From Terrimesophilobacter sp036565765 (GTDB taxonomy: Bacteria > Actinomycetota > Actinomycetes > Actinomycetales > Microbacteriaceae): DNA of 10,212 nt. Below, piece after piece: positions 1 through 6,046 of the stretch (position 1 is its first letter; every line of letters starts with the position of its first letter). The stretch is taken from the NCBI RefSeq assembly GCF_036565765.1, contig NZ_DATCXP010000028.1. One strand, given 5' to 3'. Made by a program: the position numbers and the translations under genes. The notes below the pieces were generated by a model that made no database searches, was not told where the DNA came from, and was given only the letters and a program-made list of their open reading frames with translations.

Positions 1-31
1 GCTGCTGGGGGTGTACGGCAGCCTGACCTGA
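1..31 (+). CDS. Possible 3' tip of a plus-strand gene cut by the window edge
   Basis: Read from base 2, the first ten codons give LLGVYGSLT followed by TGA at 29-31. This would fit the last residues of a protein running in from the left and convergent with the oxidoreductase gene. The reading is too short for family recognition. The same 31 bases recur exactly at 205-235, where they also end in the TGA and directly abut the stop codon of the oxidoreductase gene. One copy is therefore probably a duplicated gene end, or both are non-coding repeats. No function is assigned. Confidence 0.25.
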   Translation, partial: LLGVYGSLT

Positions 32-47
32 GTTGGGCGAGAGCCTA

Positions 48-70
48 CCGAGGCCCGAGACGGGCCTCGG
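48..70. repeat. Perfect 10-bp hairpin, copy 1
   Basis: Arms CCGAGGCCCG (48-57) and CGGGCCTCGG (61-70) are perfect complements around an AGA loop. The hairpin is followed by GCGCTGG. A second copy starts 45 nt further on. There is no T-tract on either side, so a classical intrinsic terminator is not indicated. Confidence 0.85.
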
Positions 71-92
71 CGCTGGGGGCGCGCGAAGTGAC

Positions 93-115
93 CCGAGGCC
101 CGGGACGGGCCTCGG
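93..115. repeat. Perfect 10-bp hairpin, copy 2
   Basis: The arms are the same as in the hairpin at 48-70 (93-102 and 106-115), but the loop is GGA instead of AGA. The shared unit runs on through CGCTGG to 121, giving a 29-nt repeat with one difference, which falls in the loop. Confidence 0.85.
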
Positions 116-127
116 CGCTGGCGTCGC

Positions 128-153
128 AGCGAAGGCCAGAAATGGCCTTCGCT
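128..153. repeat. 11-bp hairpin with GAAA loop
   Basis: Arms AGCGAAGGCCA (128-138) and TGGCCTTCGCT (143-153) are perfectly complementary around GAAA, a stable GNRA-type tetraloop if transcribed. The right arm recurs in the second 32-nt tandem unit (175-185) and could compete for the same left arm. The hairpin is enclosed by GCGCTGG (115-121) and CCAGCGC (161-167), which would extend the stem. Confidence 0.85.
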
Positions 154-200
154 CTAAGCTCCAGCGCGCAGAAATGGCCTTCGCTCTCAGCTCCAGCGCG
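137..200. repeat. Two tandem 32-nt repeat units
   Basis: Units 137-168 and 169-200 are directly adjacent and differ by one base (A at 156, C at 188). Each begins CAGAAATGGCCTTCGCTCT and ends in CTCCAGCGCG. Only the first unit is preceded by the left arm of the GAAA hairpin, so the duplication copied half of a stem-loop. Confidence 0.85.
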
Positions 201-235
201 CCGCGCTGCTGGGGGTGTACGGCAGCCTGACCTGA

Positions 236-1648
236 CTAGGGCCTTCCGTACTCCTCGAGCAGGCGCAACCAGACCTCGCCCATCGTGGGATAGGCGGGAA
301 CCGCGTGCCACAGCCGGTCGATCGGCACTTCGCCGACGACCGCGATCGTCGCGGCCTGGATCATCTCCGCGACGTCCTGGCCAACCAAGGTGACACCGAT
401 GACAACCCTGCGCTTCTCGTCGACGACCATGCGGGCCCGCCCGCGGTAGCCGTCCGCCTGAAGGCTCGCACCGCCGATCCAGCCGAGGTCGTAGTCGACG
501 ACCCGGATGTCGAACCCGGCCTCCCGCGCCGCTTTCTCGGTGAGCCCGACCGAAGCGACCTCCGGGTCGCTGAAGGTGACCTGCGGCACCGCCCCGTGGT
601 CGGCCGTGGCGACGTGGTATCCCCACGGACGGTCGTCGACCGGAGTGCCGTTGGCCCGGGCGGCGATCACATCGCCAGCAGCCCTCGCCTGGTACTTGCC
701 CTGGTGGGTGACGAGCGATCGGTGGTTCACGTCCCCGACCGCGTAAAGCCAGTCGTAGCCGTCGACGCGGAGGGTGTCGTCGACACTCAGCCAGTCGCCG
801 TCGTTCAGGCCGATGCTCGCAAGACCGAGGCCGCCTGTGCGCGGGACCCGCCCGGTCGCGACGAGCAACTCCTCGGCGATGACCGTGCTCCCGTCGTCGA
901 GGTCGATCACGACGTTCGACCCCTCCCGGCGAACGGATGCCGGAGAGACGCCGAGCCGCACGGACACGCCGAGCTCGCGGAGAGCATCCGCCACCATCTC
1001 GCCGGCGAACGGTTCCTCCTTCCCGAGCAGCCCGCTGCGCGCCAGGAGGGTGACCGTCGTCCCGAAGCCCGCGTACGCCGTCGCCATCTCGACCGCCACG
1101 ACCCCTCCGCCGAGGATCGCGAGATCGGCCGGTGCCCGTTTTGCGCTCGTGGCGTCATGGCTCGTCCACGCCTCGATGTCTGCGATTCCCGGGATGTCCG
1201 GGAGCAGTGCCGCGGAGCCGGTGCACACGGCGACCGCGTGCCGCGCCGACAGGGTTGTCACGGTGCCGTCGAGGGCGGTGACGGTGACTTCGCGAGGCGC
1301 GGTGATCCGCCCGCTGCCGCGGACCAGAGCGATGCCGGCCGACTCCAGCCACTCGACCTGGCCGTCGTCGTTCCAGTAGTGCACGGTCTCGTCGCGACGC
1401 GCGAACACGGCCGCAACCGACAGCTCGCCGGTCACCGCTTCTCGCGCCCCTCCGACGTTCCGCGCAGCGCGCAGTGCGGCGGCGCTGCGCAGAAGTGCCT
1501 TCGACGGCATGCAGGCCCAGTAGGAACAGTCTCCGCCGACGAGTTCGTTCTCGACGATCACAACGGAGAGTCCCCCCTGCCCCGCCCGGTCGGCGACGTT
1601 CTCTCCGGCGATGCCCGCTCCGATGACGATGAGATCGTATTCGGTCAT
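236..1648 (-). CDS. Dihydrolipoamide dehydrogenase-like FAD/NAD(P) disulfide oxidoreductase
   Basis: This is a class I pyridine nucleotide-disulfide oxidoreductase of 470 residues, a normal length for the family and probably cytosolic. Seen in the sequence: an N-terminal FAD-binding GAGIAG (10-15), the redox pair C41 and C46 in GGDCSYWACMPSK, a second Rossmann motif ILGGGVVAVE (178-187) for NAD(P)H, ATGR (264-267), the FAD motif YAVGD (302-306), and a C-terminal dimerisation domain ending AYPTMGEVWLRLLEE. The usual HPTxxE catalytic histidine position is Tyr453, so the enzyme is unlikely to be a true lipoamide dehydrogenase of a 2-oxoacid complex; no E1/E2 genes are nearby. The physiological substrate is unknown: a quinone, another disulfide or a metal ion is conceivable. 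The start ATG is 35 nt after the crotonase stop codon with only a weak GTGGG ahead, consistent with co-transcription. Confidence 0.9.
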   Translation of the reverse strand: MTEYDLIVIGAGIAGENVADRAGQGGLSVVIVENELVGGDCSYWACMPSKALLRSAAALRAARNVGGAREAVTGELSVAAVFARRDETVHYWNDDGQVEWLESAGIALVRGSGRITAPREVTVTALDGTVTTLSARHAVAVCTGSAALLPDIPGIADIEAWTSHDATSAKRAPADLAILGGGVVAVEMATAYAGFGTTVTLLARSGLLGKEEPFAGEMVADALRELGVSVRLGVSPASVRREGSNVVIDLDDGSTVIAEELLVATGRVPRTGGLGLASIGLNDGDWLSVDDTLRVDGYDWLYAVGDVNHRSLVTHQGKYQARAAGDVIAARANGTPVDDRPWGYHVATADHGAVPQVTFSDPEVASVGLTEKAAREAGFDIRVVDYDLGWIGGASLQADGYRGRARMVVDEKRRVVIGVTLVGQDVAEMIQAATIAVVGEVPIDRLWHAVPAYPTMGEVWLRLLEEYGRP

Positions 1649-1683
1649 CCCACGAGGCTACGCCTGGGGCCTCCCGGGGTCAC

Positions 1684-2469
1684 CTACCGCCCGACGAACG
1701 CTGCGGGCTGGCGGCTGAGGAACGCCGCCATGCCGATGCGGGCATCCTCGGTCGCGGCCAGTCTGACGAGCTCGGGCTGAAGGCCGGCCTCCGCCGCGGC
1801 GTCGCCATGACGCACGGCGGCCCGCGCGTTCGCGAGCGTCGCCTGCACCGCCAGCGGGGCCTGTGCGGCCACCCGGTGTGCGAGCTCGAGCCCGCGTGCG
1901 TACTGCTCGCCGTGCGGCACGATCTCCTGCACGAGGCCGATCCGGTGCGCTTCCGCCGCGTCGAAGCTGTCCCCGGTGAGGATCCAGCGCATCGCGTTGC
2001 CCCAGCCGACGGTGCGCGGGAAGCGGATCGTCGCGCCACCGAACGGCAGGATGCCGCGACTCACCTCGATCTGACCGAACACGGCCGAGTCCGCCGCGAC
2101 GGCGAAGTCGCTCGCGAGAATCAATTCGATCCCGAGCGTCAGGCACATCCCCTGAACGGCCATGACGACGGGCTTGCGCACGGCGGCCCCGTCGACCGCC
2201 CAAGGGTTGATTCCGCCCTCCGGCACCATCTCGAGGCCGCTCGCGCCGATGCGCGGTCCGACGTCGGCGAGGTCGAGTCCGCCGGTGAAGTGGTCGCCGT
2301 GTGCGAACACGAAGCCGGCCCGCAACTCCGGATCGCGATCGAGCTCGCCGTAGGCGAGTGAGAGCTCCTGCAGGAGCCGAAGGTCGGCCGCGTTGCGCTT
2401 GTCCGGCCGGTTGAATCCGATGAGCAGGACGTGTCCGTCGCGGTCGACTGTGATGCGTGAGTCAGTCAT
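1684..2469 (-). CDS. Enoyl-CoA hydratase/isomerase (crotonase) family protein
   Basis: The protein has 261 residues, typical of single-domain crotonases, which act on acyl-CoA thioesters in the cytosol. Seen: HGDHFTGGLDL (58-67), the CoA-binding and oxyanion-hole loop; GMCLTLGIELILASD (107-121), the second oxyanion-hole element; and FGQIEVSRGILPFGG (131-145). Glu115 and Glu135 are spaced exactly as the two catalytic glutamates of mitochondrial enoyl-CoA hydratase (Glu144 and Glu164), so hydratase chemistry is possible. An insertion-like stretch around 71-95 (GPRIGASGLEMVPEGG) may shape substrate choice. The gene lies between the arginase-like gene (39-nt gap) and the oxidoreductase (35-nt gap), all on the same strand, suggesting one transcript. 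The Shine-Dalgarno sequence is weak (GGGGCG just before ATG). Substrate and pathway cannot be named, since no thiolase or acyl-CoA dehydrogenase is present in the window. Confidence 0.88.
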   Translation of the reverse strand: MTDSRITVDRDGHVLLIGFNRPDKRNAADLRLLQELSLAYGELDRDPELRAGFVFAHGDHFTGGLDLADVGPRIGASGLEMVPEGGINPWAVDGAAVRKPVVMAVQGMCLTLGIELILASDFAVAADSAVFGQIEVSRGILPFGGATIRFPRTVGWGNAMRWILTGDSFDAAEAHRIGLVQEIVPHGEQYARGLELAHRVAAQAPLAVQATLANARAAVRHGDAAAEAGLQPELVRLAATEDARIGMAAFLSRQPAAFVGR

Positions 2470-2508
2470 GCGCCCCAGCTTAGATCGAGGGTTTCCTGGC
2501 TGGGCCGT

Positions 2509-3336
2509 TCAGGGCGCGGTGAGGGCGCCGATGATCCGCAGGATCGTTGGCAGGTCATCCGCTGCGGCCTCCGGTGATGACGGTGCGAATTCCGTGATGG
2601 CCGCCCCGGCGAGAGTGAATCGCGCCTTGATCGCCCGGATCGAGTCGCCAAGGGTCGTCGCGCTCACCCCGAACGGCTCAGGGTGGCTGAGCGAGCCGAA
2701 CTCCGCGGGGTCGAGCACGTCGAGGTCGATGTGCAGGTAGACGGCGCTCGCCCCGGTCGCGGCGATCGCATCGACGAGCGCAGTCGGGTCGACATCGCCC
2801 GGTGCGATCATGCTGATGCCGTGCTCTGCGATCCAGCCGGCCTCCGCATCGTCGAGCGAACGGGCACCGGCGATGACGACCTTGTCCCGGCCGATCGGGT
2901 TCTCCGGCACGAGCGATGCGAAGCCGTCGCCGAGAAGGGTGCGCAGGATCATGCCGTGGAACGCTCCCGACGGGGAGCTCTCCGCGGTGTTGAGGTCGGG
3001 GTGGGCATCGAACCAGACGAGCGCGAGGTCTCCTGGATGCTTCTGGTGGGCGTGGGAGACCGGGGCCAGCTCGACGCCGCAGTCGCCGCCGATCGTGATG
3101 ACGGTATCCGTGATGCCGCGGAGCGCTTCCGTCACGCGGTCCCGGACGATCTGCAGCGAACTGAGGCGCCGGATGCCGCTGCCGAGGCTTTCGCCCGCGC
3201 CGAGGGGCGTGTCGATGACGATGGTTCCCGAGCTGGGGAGGTCACCGCGGATCGCGCCTGCGCCGTCCTGCAACTGGAGGGCGCGCGTCGATCCGGAGCC
3301 CTGCCATTGCGGGACGACGAGGAATGTGGACGGCAC
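2509..3336 (-). CDS. Arginase/agmatinase (ureohydrolase) family protein
   Basis: Members of this family hydrolyse guanidino compounds such as arginine, agmatine, guanidinobutyrate or formiminoglutamate at a two-metal, usually Mn, site. With the GTG start at 3336 the protein has 275 residues. Metal-site motifs in order: GGDC (83-86), FDAHPD (109-114), FHGM (126-129), HIDLDVLDP (202-210) and TEF (248-250). The first ligand, normally His in GGDH, is Cys86, so metal content and activity may differ from classical arginases. The GTG start was chosen because homology-like sequence begins at PSTFLVVPQWQG; an in-frame ATG at 3465 would add 43 Arg/Gly/Ser-rich residues and lie inside the pspA-side hairpin. 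GGGAG sits 2 nt ahead of the GTG, an unusually short spacing. It is probably the first gene of a three-gene transcript with the crotonase and oxidoreductase. The exact substrate is not assignable. Confidence 0.85.
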   Translation of the reverse strand: MPSTFLVVPQWQGSGSTRALQLQDGAGAIRGDLPSSGTIVIDTPLGAGESLGSGIRRLSSLQIVRDRVTEALRGITDTVITIGGDCGVELAPVSHAHQKHPGDLALVWFDAHPDLNTAESSPSGAFHGMILRTLLGDGFASLVPENPIGRDKVVIAGARSLDDAEAGWIAEHGISMIAPGDVDPTALVDAIAATGASAVYLHIDLDVLDPAEFGSLSHPEPFGVSATTLGDSIRAIKARFTLAGAAITEFAPSSPEAAADDLPTILRIIGALTAP

Positions 3337-3462
3337 GACTCCCAGTCTGCACTCTCGGAGGCGACCGGGGGAACCCGCACGGCGGCCATCCGGCCCGGGC
3401 AGCAGTCGCGGCTCTCGCGTGCTCGCCCAGCTCCGTGGATCACTTCCGTCGCATCGACCGGA

Positions 3463-3507
3463 CACGGGGAAGGGGCGACCGAGAATCCCAGCCGCCCCTT
3501 CCCCGTG
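3463..3507 (-). terminator. Strong hairpin downstream of pspA
   Basis: Perfect 15-bp arms CACGGGGAAGGGGCG (3463-3477) and CGCCCCTTCCCCGTG (3493-3507) surround a 15-nt loop. The hairpin starts 7 nt past the pspA stop codon. No run of T follows in the minus direction, so it would be a GC-rich non-canonical terminator or a 3'-end stabiliser. It separates pspA from the arginase-like gene. Confidence 0.6.
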
Positions 3508-3514
3508 CGACGTT

Positions 3515-4258
3515 CTACTCGCCGGAGGTCACCGCGCGCCGAGGGTCGGCTCCCGACTTGAGCGCGGCGAGCCTCGCGTCGACCTCGACCTCCTTGTCGG
3601 AGTCCGCGAGCTGCTCGAACTGGGCGTCTAGACTCGACGCGGCAAGCTCCTGCTGGCCGAGAACCTTGGCCTCCTCGCGGCGGATCTTCTCCTCGAAACG
3701 ATGGATCTCGCTGGTCGGGTCGAGCAGGTCGATGCTCTTCATGGCATCCATGACCTGCTTCTGCGCGTCGGCCGTCTTGGCGCGGGCGATGAGTTCGTCG
3801 CGCTTCGCGGAGAGCTCCATGAGCTTGCCGCGCATGCCGTCGAGGCCCTTCTTGAGCTGATCGACGACCGCGGTCTGACTGGCGATGGTCGGTTCTGCGG
3901 TCTTCGCCTCCTTCTCCGCGGAGAGTTGCCGCCCGAGGGCGACCTTCGCGAGGTTGTCGAACTTGTCCGCGTCGACCGAGTTGCCCGCCGCGCGCAGCTC
4001 ATCGCCCTTGCGGCTCGCCGCGAGGGCCTTGCCGCCCCAGTCCTGCGCGTTGGCGACATCCTCGGCATGATCCTGCTCGAGCAGCCGCAGATTGCCGATC
4101 GTCTGGGCGATGGCGCTCTCCGCCTCGGCGATGTTGTTCGTGTAGTCACGAACCATCTGATCGAGCATCAGCGCCGGGTCCTCCGCTGAGTCGAGCAGCG
4201 CGTTGATGTTGGCCTTCGCCAGTTGGGCGATCCGCCCGAAGATGGACTGCTTTACCAT
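3515..4258 (-). CDS. pspA: PspA/IM30 family membrane-stress protein
   Basis: PspA/IM30/Vipp1 proteins are peripheral, oligomer-forming proteins of the ESCRT-III superfamily. They bind the inner face of the cytoplasmic membrane and help maintain its integrity under stress. This 247-residue protein shows the N-terminal amphipathic segment (VKQSIFGRIAQLAKANINALL), then AEDPALMLDQMVRDY (25-39) typical of the family, followed by long charged helices rich in Glu, Lys, Ala and Gln to about residue 235. No signal peptide or membrane segment is seen. The ATG at 4258 is preferred over an in-frame ATG five codons upstream because GAAGGA lies 6 nt ahead of it. Upstream are a degenerate tail and a sigma/anti-sigma pair on the same strand, consistent with an envelope-stress neighbourhood; direct control by that sigma factor is inference. 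Confidence 0.92.
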   Translation of the reverse strand: MVKQSIFGRIAQLAKANINALLDSAEDPALMLDQMVRDYTNNIAEAESAIAQTIGNLRLLEQDHAEDVANAQDWGGKALAASRKGDELRAAGNSVDADKFDNLAKVALGRQLSAEKEAKTAEPTIASQTAVVDQLKKGLDGMRGKLMELSAKRDELIARAKTADAQKQVMDAMKSIDLLDPTSEIHRFEEKIRREEAKVLGQQELAASSLDAQFEQLADSDKEVEVDARLAALKSGADPRRAVTSGE

Positions 4259-4264
4259 GGTGTT

Positions 4265-4270
4265 TCCTTC
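4265..4270 (-). promoter_or_regulatory. Ribosome binding site of pspA
   Basis: GAAGGA on the minus strand lies 6 nt before the ATG at 4258. It overlaps the alternative upstream ATG at 4273, which favours the downstream start. Confidence 0.7.
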
Positions 4271-4321
4271 CATCGTGTGAATGTGCGATCTGCACTGTAT
4301 GCAACCTGCCTGAACCCGGGG

Positions 4322-4537
4322 CTAGAACCTCCCACCGCTGCTGCGCCTGCCGCCGATCCCACCGCTGCGCGAGCTTCCTCCAAAGCTAGTGGAACGGATG
4401 CCGCCGCCGGTAGAACCGCTTCGGCGTCCCGACCCGCGATGGTCGCCGATTGGGTGATCGGGCTCGTCTTCGCTATCGTGGTGGCCCTGACCGGTGGGAT
4501 CTGTGTTCTGAATCAGAAACGGGTTCCTCCGGAACAC
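4322..4537 (-). pseudogene. Gly/Ser/Arg-rich tail, possible remnant of a TPM-domain protein gene
   Basis: A 71-codon reading from a GTG at 4537 ends with GGGIRSTSFGGSSRSGGIGG and then RRSSGGRF. Such glycine/serine/arginine-rich tails ending in GRF are typical of the C-terminus of actinobacterial TPM-domain (YgcG-like) membrane proteins, whose genes often sit directly upstream of pspA, as this one does (63-nt gap). The TPM domain and membrane helix are absent. The first 40 codons are very polar (Asp, His, Glu, Pro), no good ribosome binding site precedes the GTG, and AT at third positions is more frequent than in neighbouring genes. A decayed or deleted gene is the best reading. A genuine small protein, or no gene at all, remains possible. 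Confidence 0.35.
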
Positions 4538-4582
4538 ACGCGTGATCGCCGCCCCAATGTCGTGGCGGTGATCACAGCGTCG

Positions 4583-5368
4583 TTAACCGGCCGGTTGCCG
4601 CAGCGTGAGAGTCTGCGGCGGGCCGCCCAGGAGTTGGTGGCCTCCGGCATCTGCGGACTGCGGCACGAAGTCGATGAGCGCGGAGACGCGGTAGTCGCCG
4701 GCGGGAAGCGCCGGGAGGTTGTCCCGGAATCCGCTGCCCAGCTCGTCCTGGGCACCGCAGGCGACCGGAGTCAGGCTGACCTGGTAGTCCATCGATTCGC
4801 CGGGAGCGAGGTCGACGAGGACCGCGATCGCGATCATCGCACCGTTGCTGTGCCAGAGCACCGTGCCGTCCCGCGACAGCGTGATGACGGGGCTCGCCGC
4901 CGTCGACCCGATGACGCGACCGGTTCCCGTGTTGCTGAGGGTCACTGTGCCGCTCACCGGCCGGCCGTCCGCCGGCGCGCCCTCCGGGAAGTGCGTCGTG
5001 AGCATGAGGCCGTTCTCACTCGGCGCGACCGGCGCGAGTTCCCCGCCGCACGGGTTCACCTTCTCCGCCGGCAGGCCCTCGTACTGGAGGTCCCGCGGCT
5101 GCGGCGCATCGGCGGACTCCGCACCTCCCGCGTTGTCGGATGCCGACATGAGCGCCGACTGCGGAATCCTGGCCACGGTGAAGCCGACGAGCACGATCCC
5201 CGCGACCGTGAGAGCGGCGGCGGAGCCGAAGGCGATCTTCCGCGGCAGCCGGTGACTCCTCGCTCGCCTGATGACGGCATCCGCGTCGAGCGTCGACGGC
5301 ACTTCGGGGCCGCCGTGCAGCGCGGAACGAAGTTCCTCCTCCGTCGGCCTTCTGGTCTCAAACGGCAT
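4583..5368 (-). CDS. Membrane-anchored putative anti-sigma factor or sigma-linked sensor
   Basis: The protein has 261 residues: a cytosolic head (1-43), one membrane helix (about 44-66, KIAFGSAAALTVAGIVLVGF) and an extracytoplasmic domain (about 85-261). The outer part contains GTVTLSNTGTG (140-150), LWHSNG (171-176), LAPGESMDYQVSL (187-199) and LPAGDYRVSALI (221-232). This pattern resembles beta-sandwich domains of the BsuPI type, an inference from motif shape only. Cys107 and Cys204 could form a disulfide outside the cell. The gene overlaps the sigma-factor gene by 11 nt, so the two are translationally coupled; that arrangement is the main argument for an anti-sigma role. No zinc anti-sigma HxxxCxxC motif is present. 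The ATG at 5368 is supported by GGAGG at 5-nt spacing; an in-frame upstream ATG would lie deep inside the sigma gene. Confidence 0.7.
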   Translation of the reverse strand: MPFETRRPTEEELRSALHGGPEVPSTLDADAVIRRARSHRLPRKIAFGSAAALTVAGIVLVGFTVARIPQSALMSASDNAGGAESADAPQPRDLQYEGLPAEKVNPCGGELAPVAPSENGLMLTTHFPEGAPADGRPVSGTVTLSNTGTGRVIGSTAASPVITLSRDGTVLWHSNGAMIAIAVLVDLAPGESMDYQVSLTPVACGAQDELGSGFRDNLPALPAGDYRVSALIDFVPQSADAGGHQLLGGPPQTLTLRQPAG

Positions 5369-5909
5369 GATCGCCTCCGTTGCCGCGGCCGGATGTCTCG
5401 CTGGTGAGCGATACGGCGAGTTTCGCCAATGCATCGCTCAGGTAGCGCTTGACCGCGCCGGAGCTGATCTCGAGTTGCTCGGCGACATCGTCGACCTTGA
5501 GGTCCTCGTAGTAGCGCAGGACGATGCAGGCGCGCTCGCGCGGTGACAGCCTGCGGAGCTGCGCCTGGAGGTCGAGACGTTCCTCGGAGGCGGGGACGGC
5601 CGATTCCTGTTCCTCGGGCAGCGCTGTGAGGTGGGCGATTCTGCGCCACAGCGTCTTGCGGCGTCCACCGTCGAGGTAGCTGTTGAGGATCGCCTTGCGC
5701 ACGTAGGCCTCCGCGCTTGCGACGCTGAATCCGTTGCGAAGGCGGCCGAACGTCTTGACGAGGGCGTCCTGCACCAGGTCGGCGGCGTCATCCGCACTCC
5801 CGGAGATCAGGTACGCATATCGTGTGAGCGAATCACCGCGTTCGGCGACAAGGCGCACGACGGTCTGCTCCCACTCCTCGGGCGCGGACCTCGTCCGTGT
5901 CGACTTCAC
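5358..5909 (-). CDS. ECF / SigE-family RNA polymerase sigma factor
   Basis: This alternative sigma factor would direct RNA polymerase to a stress regulon. Region 2 is seen at about residues 28-58 (LTRYAYLISGSADDAADLVQDALVKTFGRL), carrying the -10-recognition helix. Region 4 is at about 121-165 (LSPRERACIVLRYYEDL, VDDVAEQL, SSGAVKRYLSDALAKL), carrying the -35-recognition helix-turn-helix. The linker is acidic (LPEEQESAVPASEERLD). With the GTG at 5909 the product has 183 residues, normal for the SigE family. GGGAGG lies 9 nt before this GTG, or 6 nt before a TTG one codon upstream. An ATG at 5990 would add 27 residues but has no properly spaced ribosome binding site. The stop codon lies inside the next gene, the putative anti-sigma factor, so the two form an operon. 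Target promoters are not known. Confidence 0.88.
   Translation of the reverse strand: MKSTRTRSAPEEWEQTVVRLVAERGDSLTRYAYLISGSADDAADLVQDALVKTFGRLRNGFSVASAEAYVRKAILNSYLDGGRRKTLWRRIAHLTALPEEQESAVPASEERLDLQAQLRRLSPRERACIVLRYYEDLKVDDVAEQLEISSGAVKRYLSDALAKLAVSLTSETSGRGNGGDHAV
5374..5378 (-). promoter_or_regulatory. Ribosome binding site deciding the anti-sigma gene start
   Basis: GGAGG on the minus strand sits 5 nt before the ATG at 5368, inside the 3' end of the sigma-factor gene. It selects this start over the longer reading from 5434. Confidence 0.75.
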
Positions 5910-5918
5910 CAACGGTCG

Positions 5919-5924
5919 CCTCCC
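5919..5924 (-). promoter_or_regulatory. Ribosome binding site of the sigma-factor gene
   Basis: GGGAGG on the minus strand lies 6 nt before a TTG (5912) and 9 nt before a GTG (5909). This is the only good Shine-Dalgarno sequence near any candidate start of this gene. Confidence 0.6.
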
Positions 5925-6046
5925 TCGCGCTGCCTCCATTCTCGCGTGCACGGCGAGGCCGGGGACGCGCGGCGGCGAAATGGTGCTCATACCCTCTAAG
6001 ACGAAGGCGAGGGCTGGAACGTTGTGGCGCGCGCGGTGGAGCTATG

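Larger units (their letters stand above)
1..235. repeat. Non-coding repeat and hairpin block flanked by a 31-nt direct repeat
   Basis: An exact 31-nt sequence occurs at 1-31 and 205-235. Between the copies lie three strong hairpins, a 29-nt motif repeated at 45-nt spacing (48-76 and 93-121) and a 32-nt tandem repeat (137-168 and 169-200, differing at one base). The motif GCGCTGG at 70-76 and 115-121 is complementary to CCAGCGC at 161-167 and 193-199, so much of the block could fold into one nested structure. Short open frames cross it but have no start context or family resemblance. It lies immediately downstream of the oxidoreductase stop codon, so terminator, REP-like repeat or structured RNA are all possible. 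Confidence 0.8.
4259..4582. other. 324-nt gap between pspA and the putative anti-sigma gene
   Basis: Apart from the degenerate tail at 4322-4537 and the pspA ribosome binding site, no intact gene is seen here. The stretch has a lower GC content than its surroundings and no strong hairpin. The promoter of pspA is expected in the 63 nt before the gene, but no convincing -35/-10 pair was recognised. Confidence 0.5.

Noticed and set aside
1..204. CRISPR array
   Set aside because: Repeats are adjacent or irregularly spaced, without unique spacers of uniform length, and no cas gene is near.
45..626. Long Arg/Gly-rich minus-strand open frame over the repeat block and the oxidoreductase gene
   Set aside because: It is a frame-shifted shadow of the oxidoreductase gene in high-GC DNA, extended through non-coding repeats; composition is unlike a real protein.
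305..1780. Long plus-strand open frame antisense to the oxidoreductase and crotonase genes
   Set aside because: Antisense shadow spanning two genes, Arg/Asp/Pro-rich with no domain.
3337..3465. 43-residue N-terminal extension of the arginase-like protein from an ATG at 3465
   Set aside because: The residues are Arg/Gly/Ser-rich with no family similarity, the ATG lies inside the hairpin after pspA, and family-like sequence begins at the GTG at 3336.
4439..4510. Plus-strand reading with a strongly hydrophobic stretch (MVADWVIGLVFAIVVALTGG) suggesting a small membrane protein
   Set aside because: The frame runs on without a stop to 5407 antisense to the anti-sigma gene, there is no ribosome binding site before the ATG, and the hydrophobicity is what the antisense of an Asp/Glu/His-rich stretch produces.
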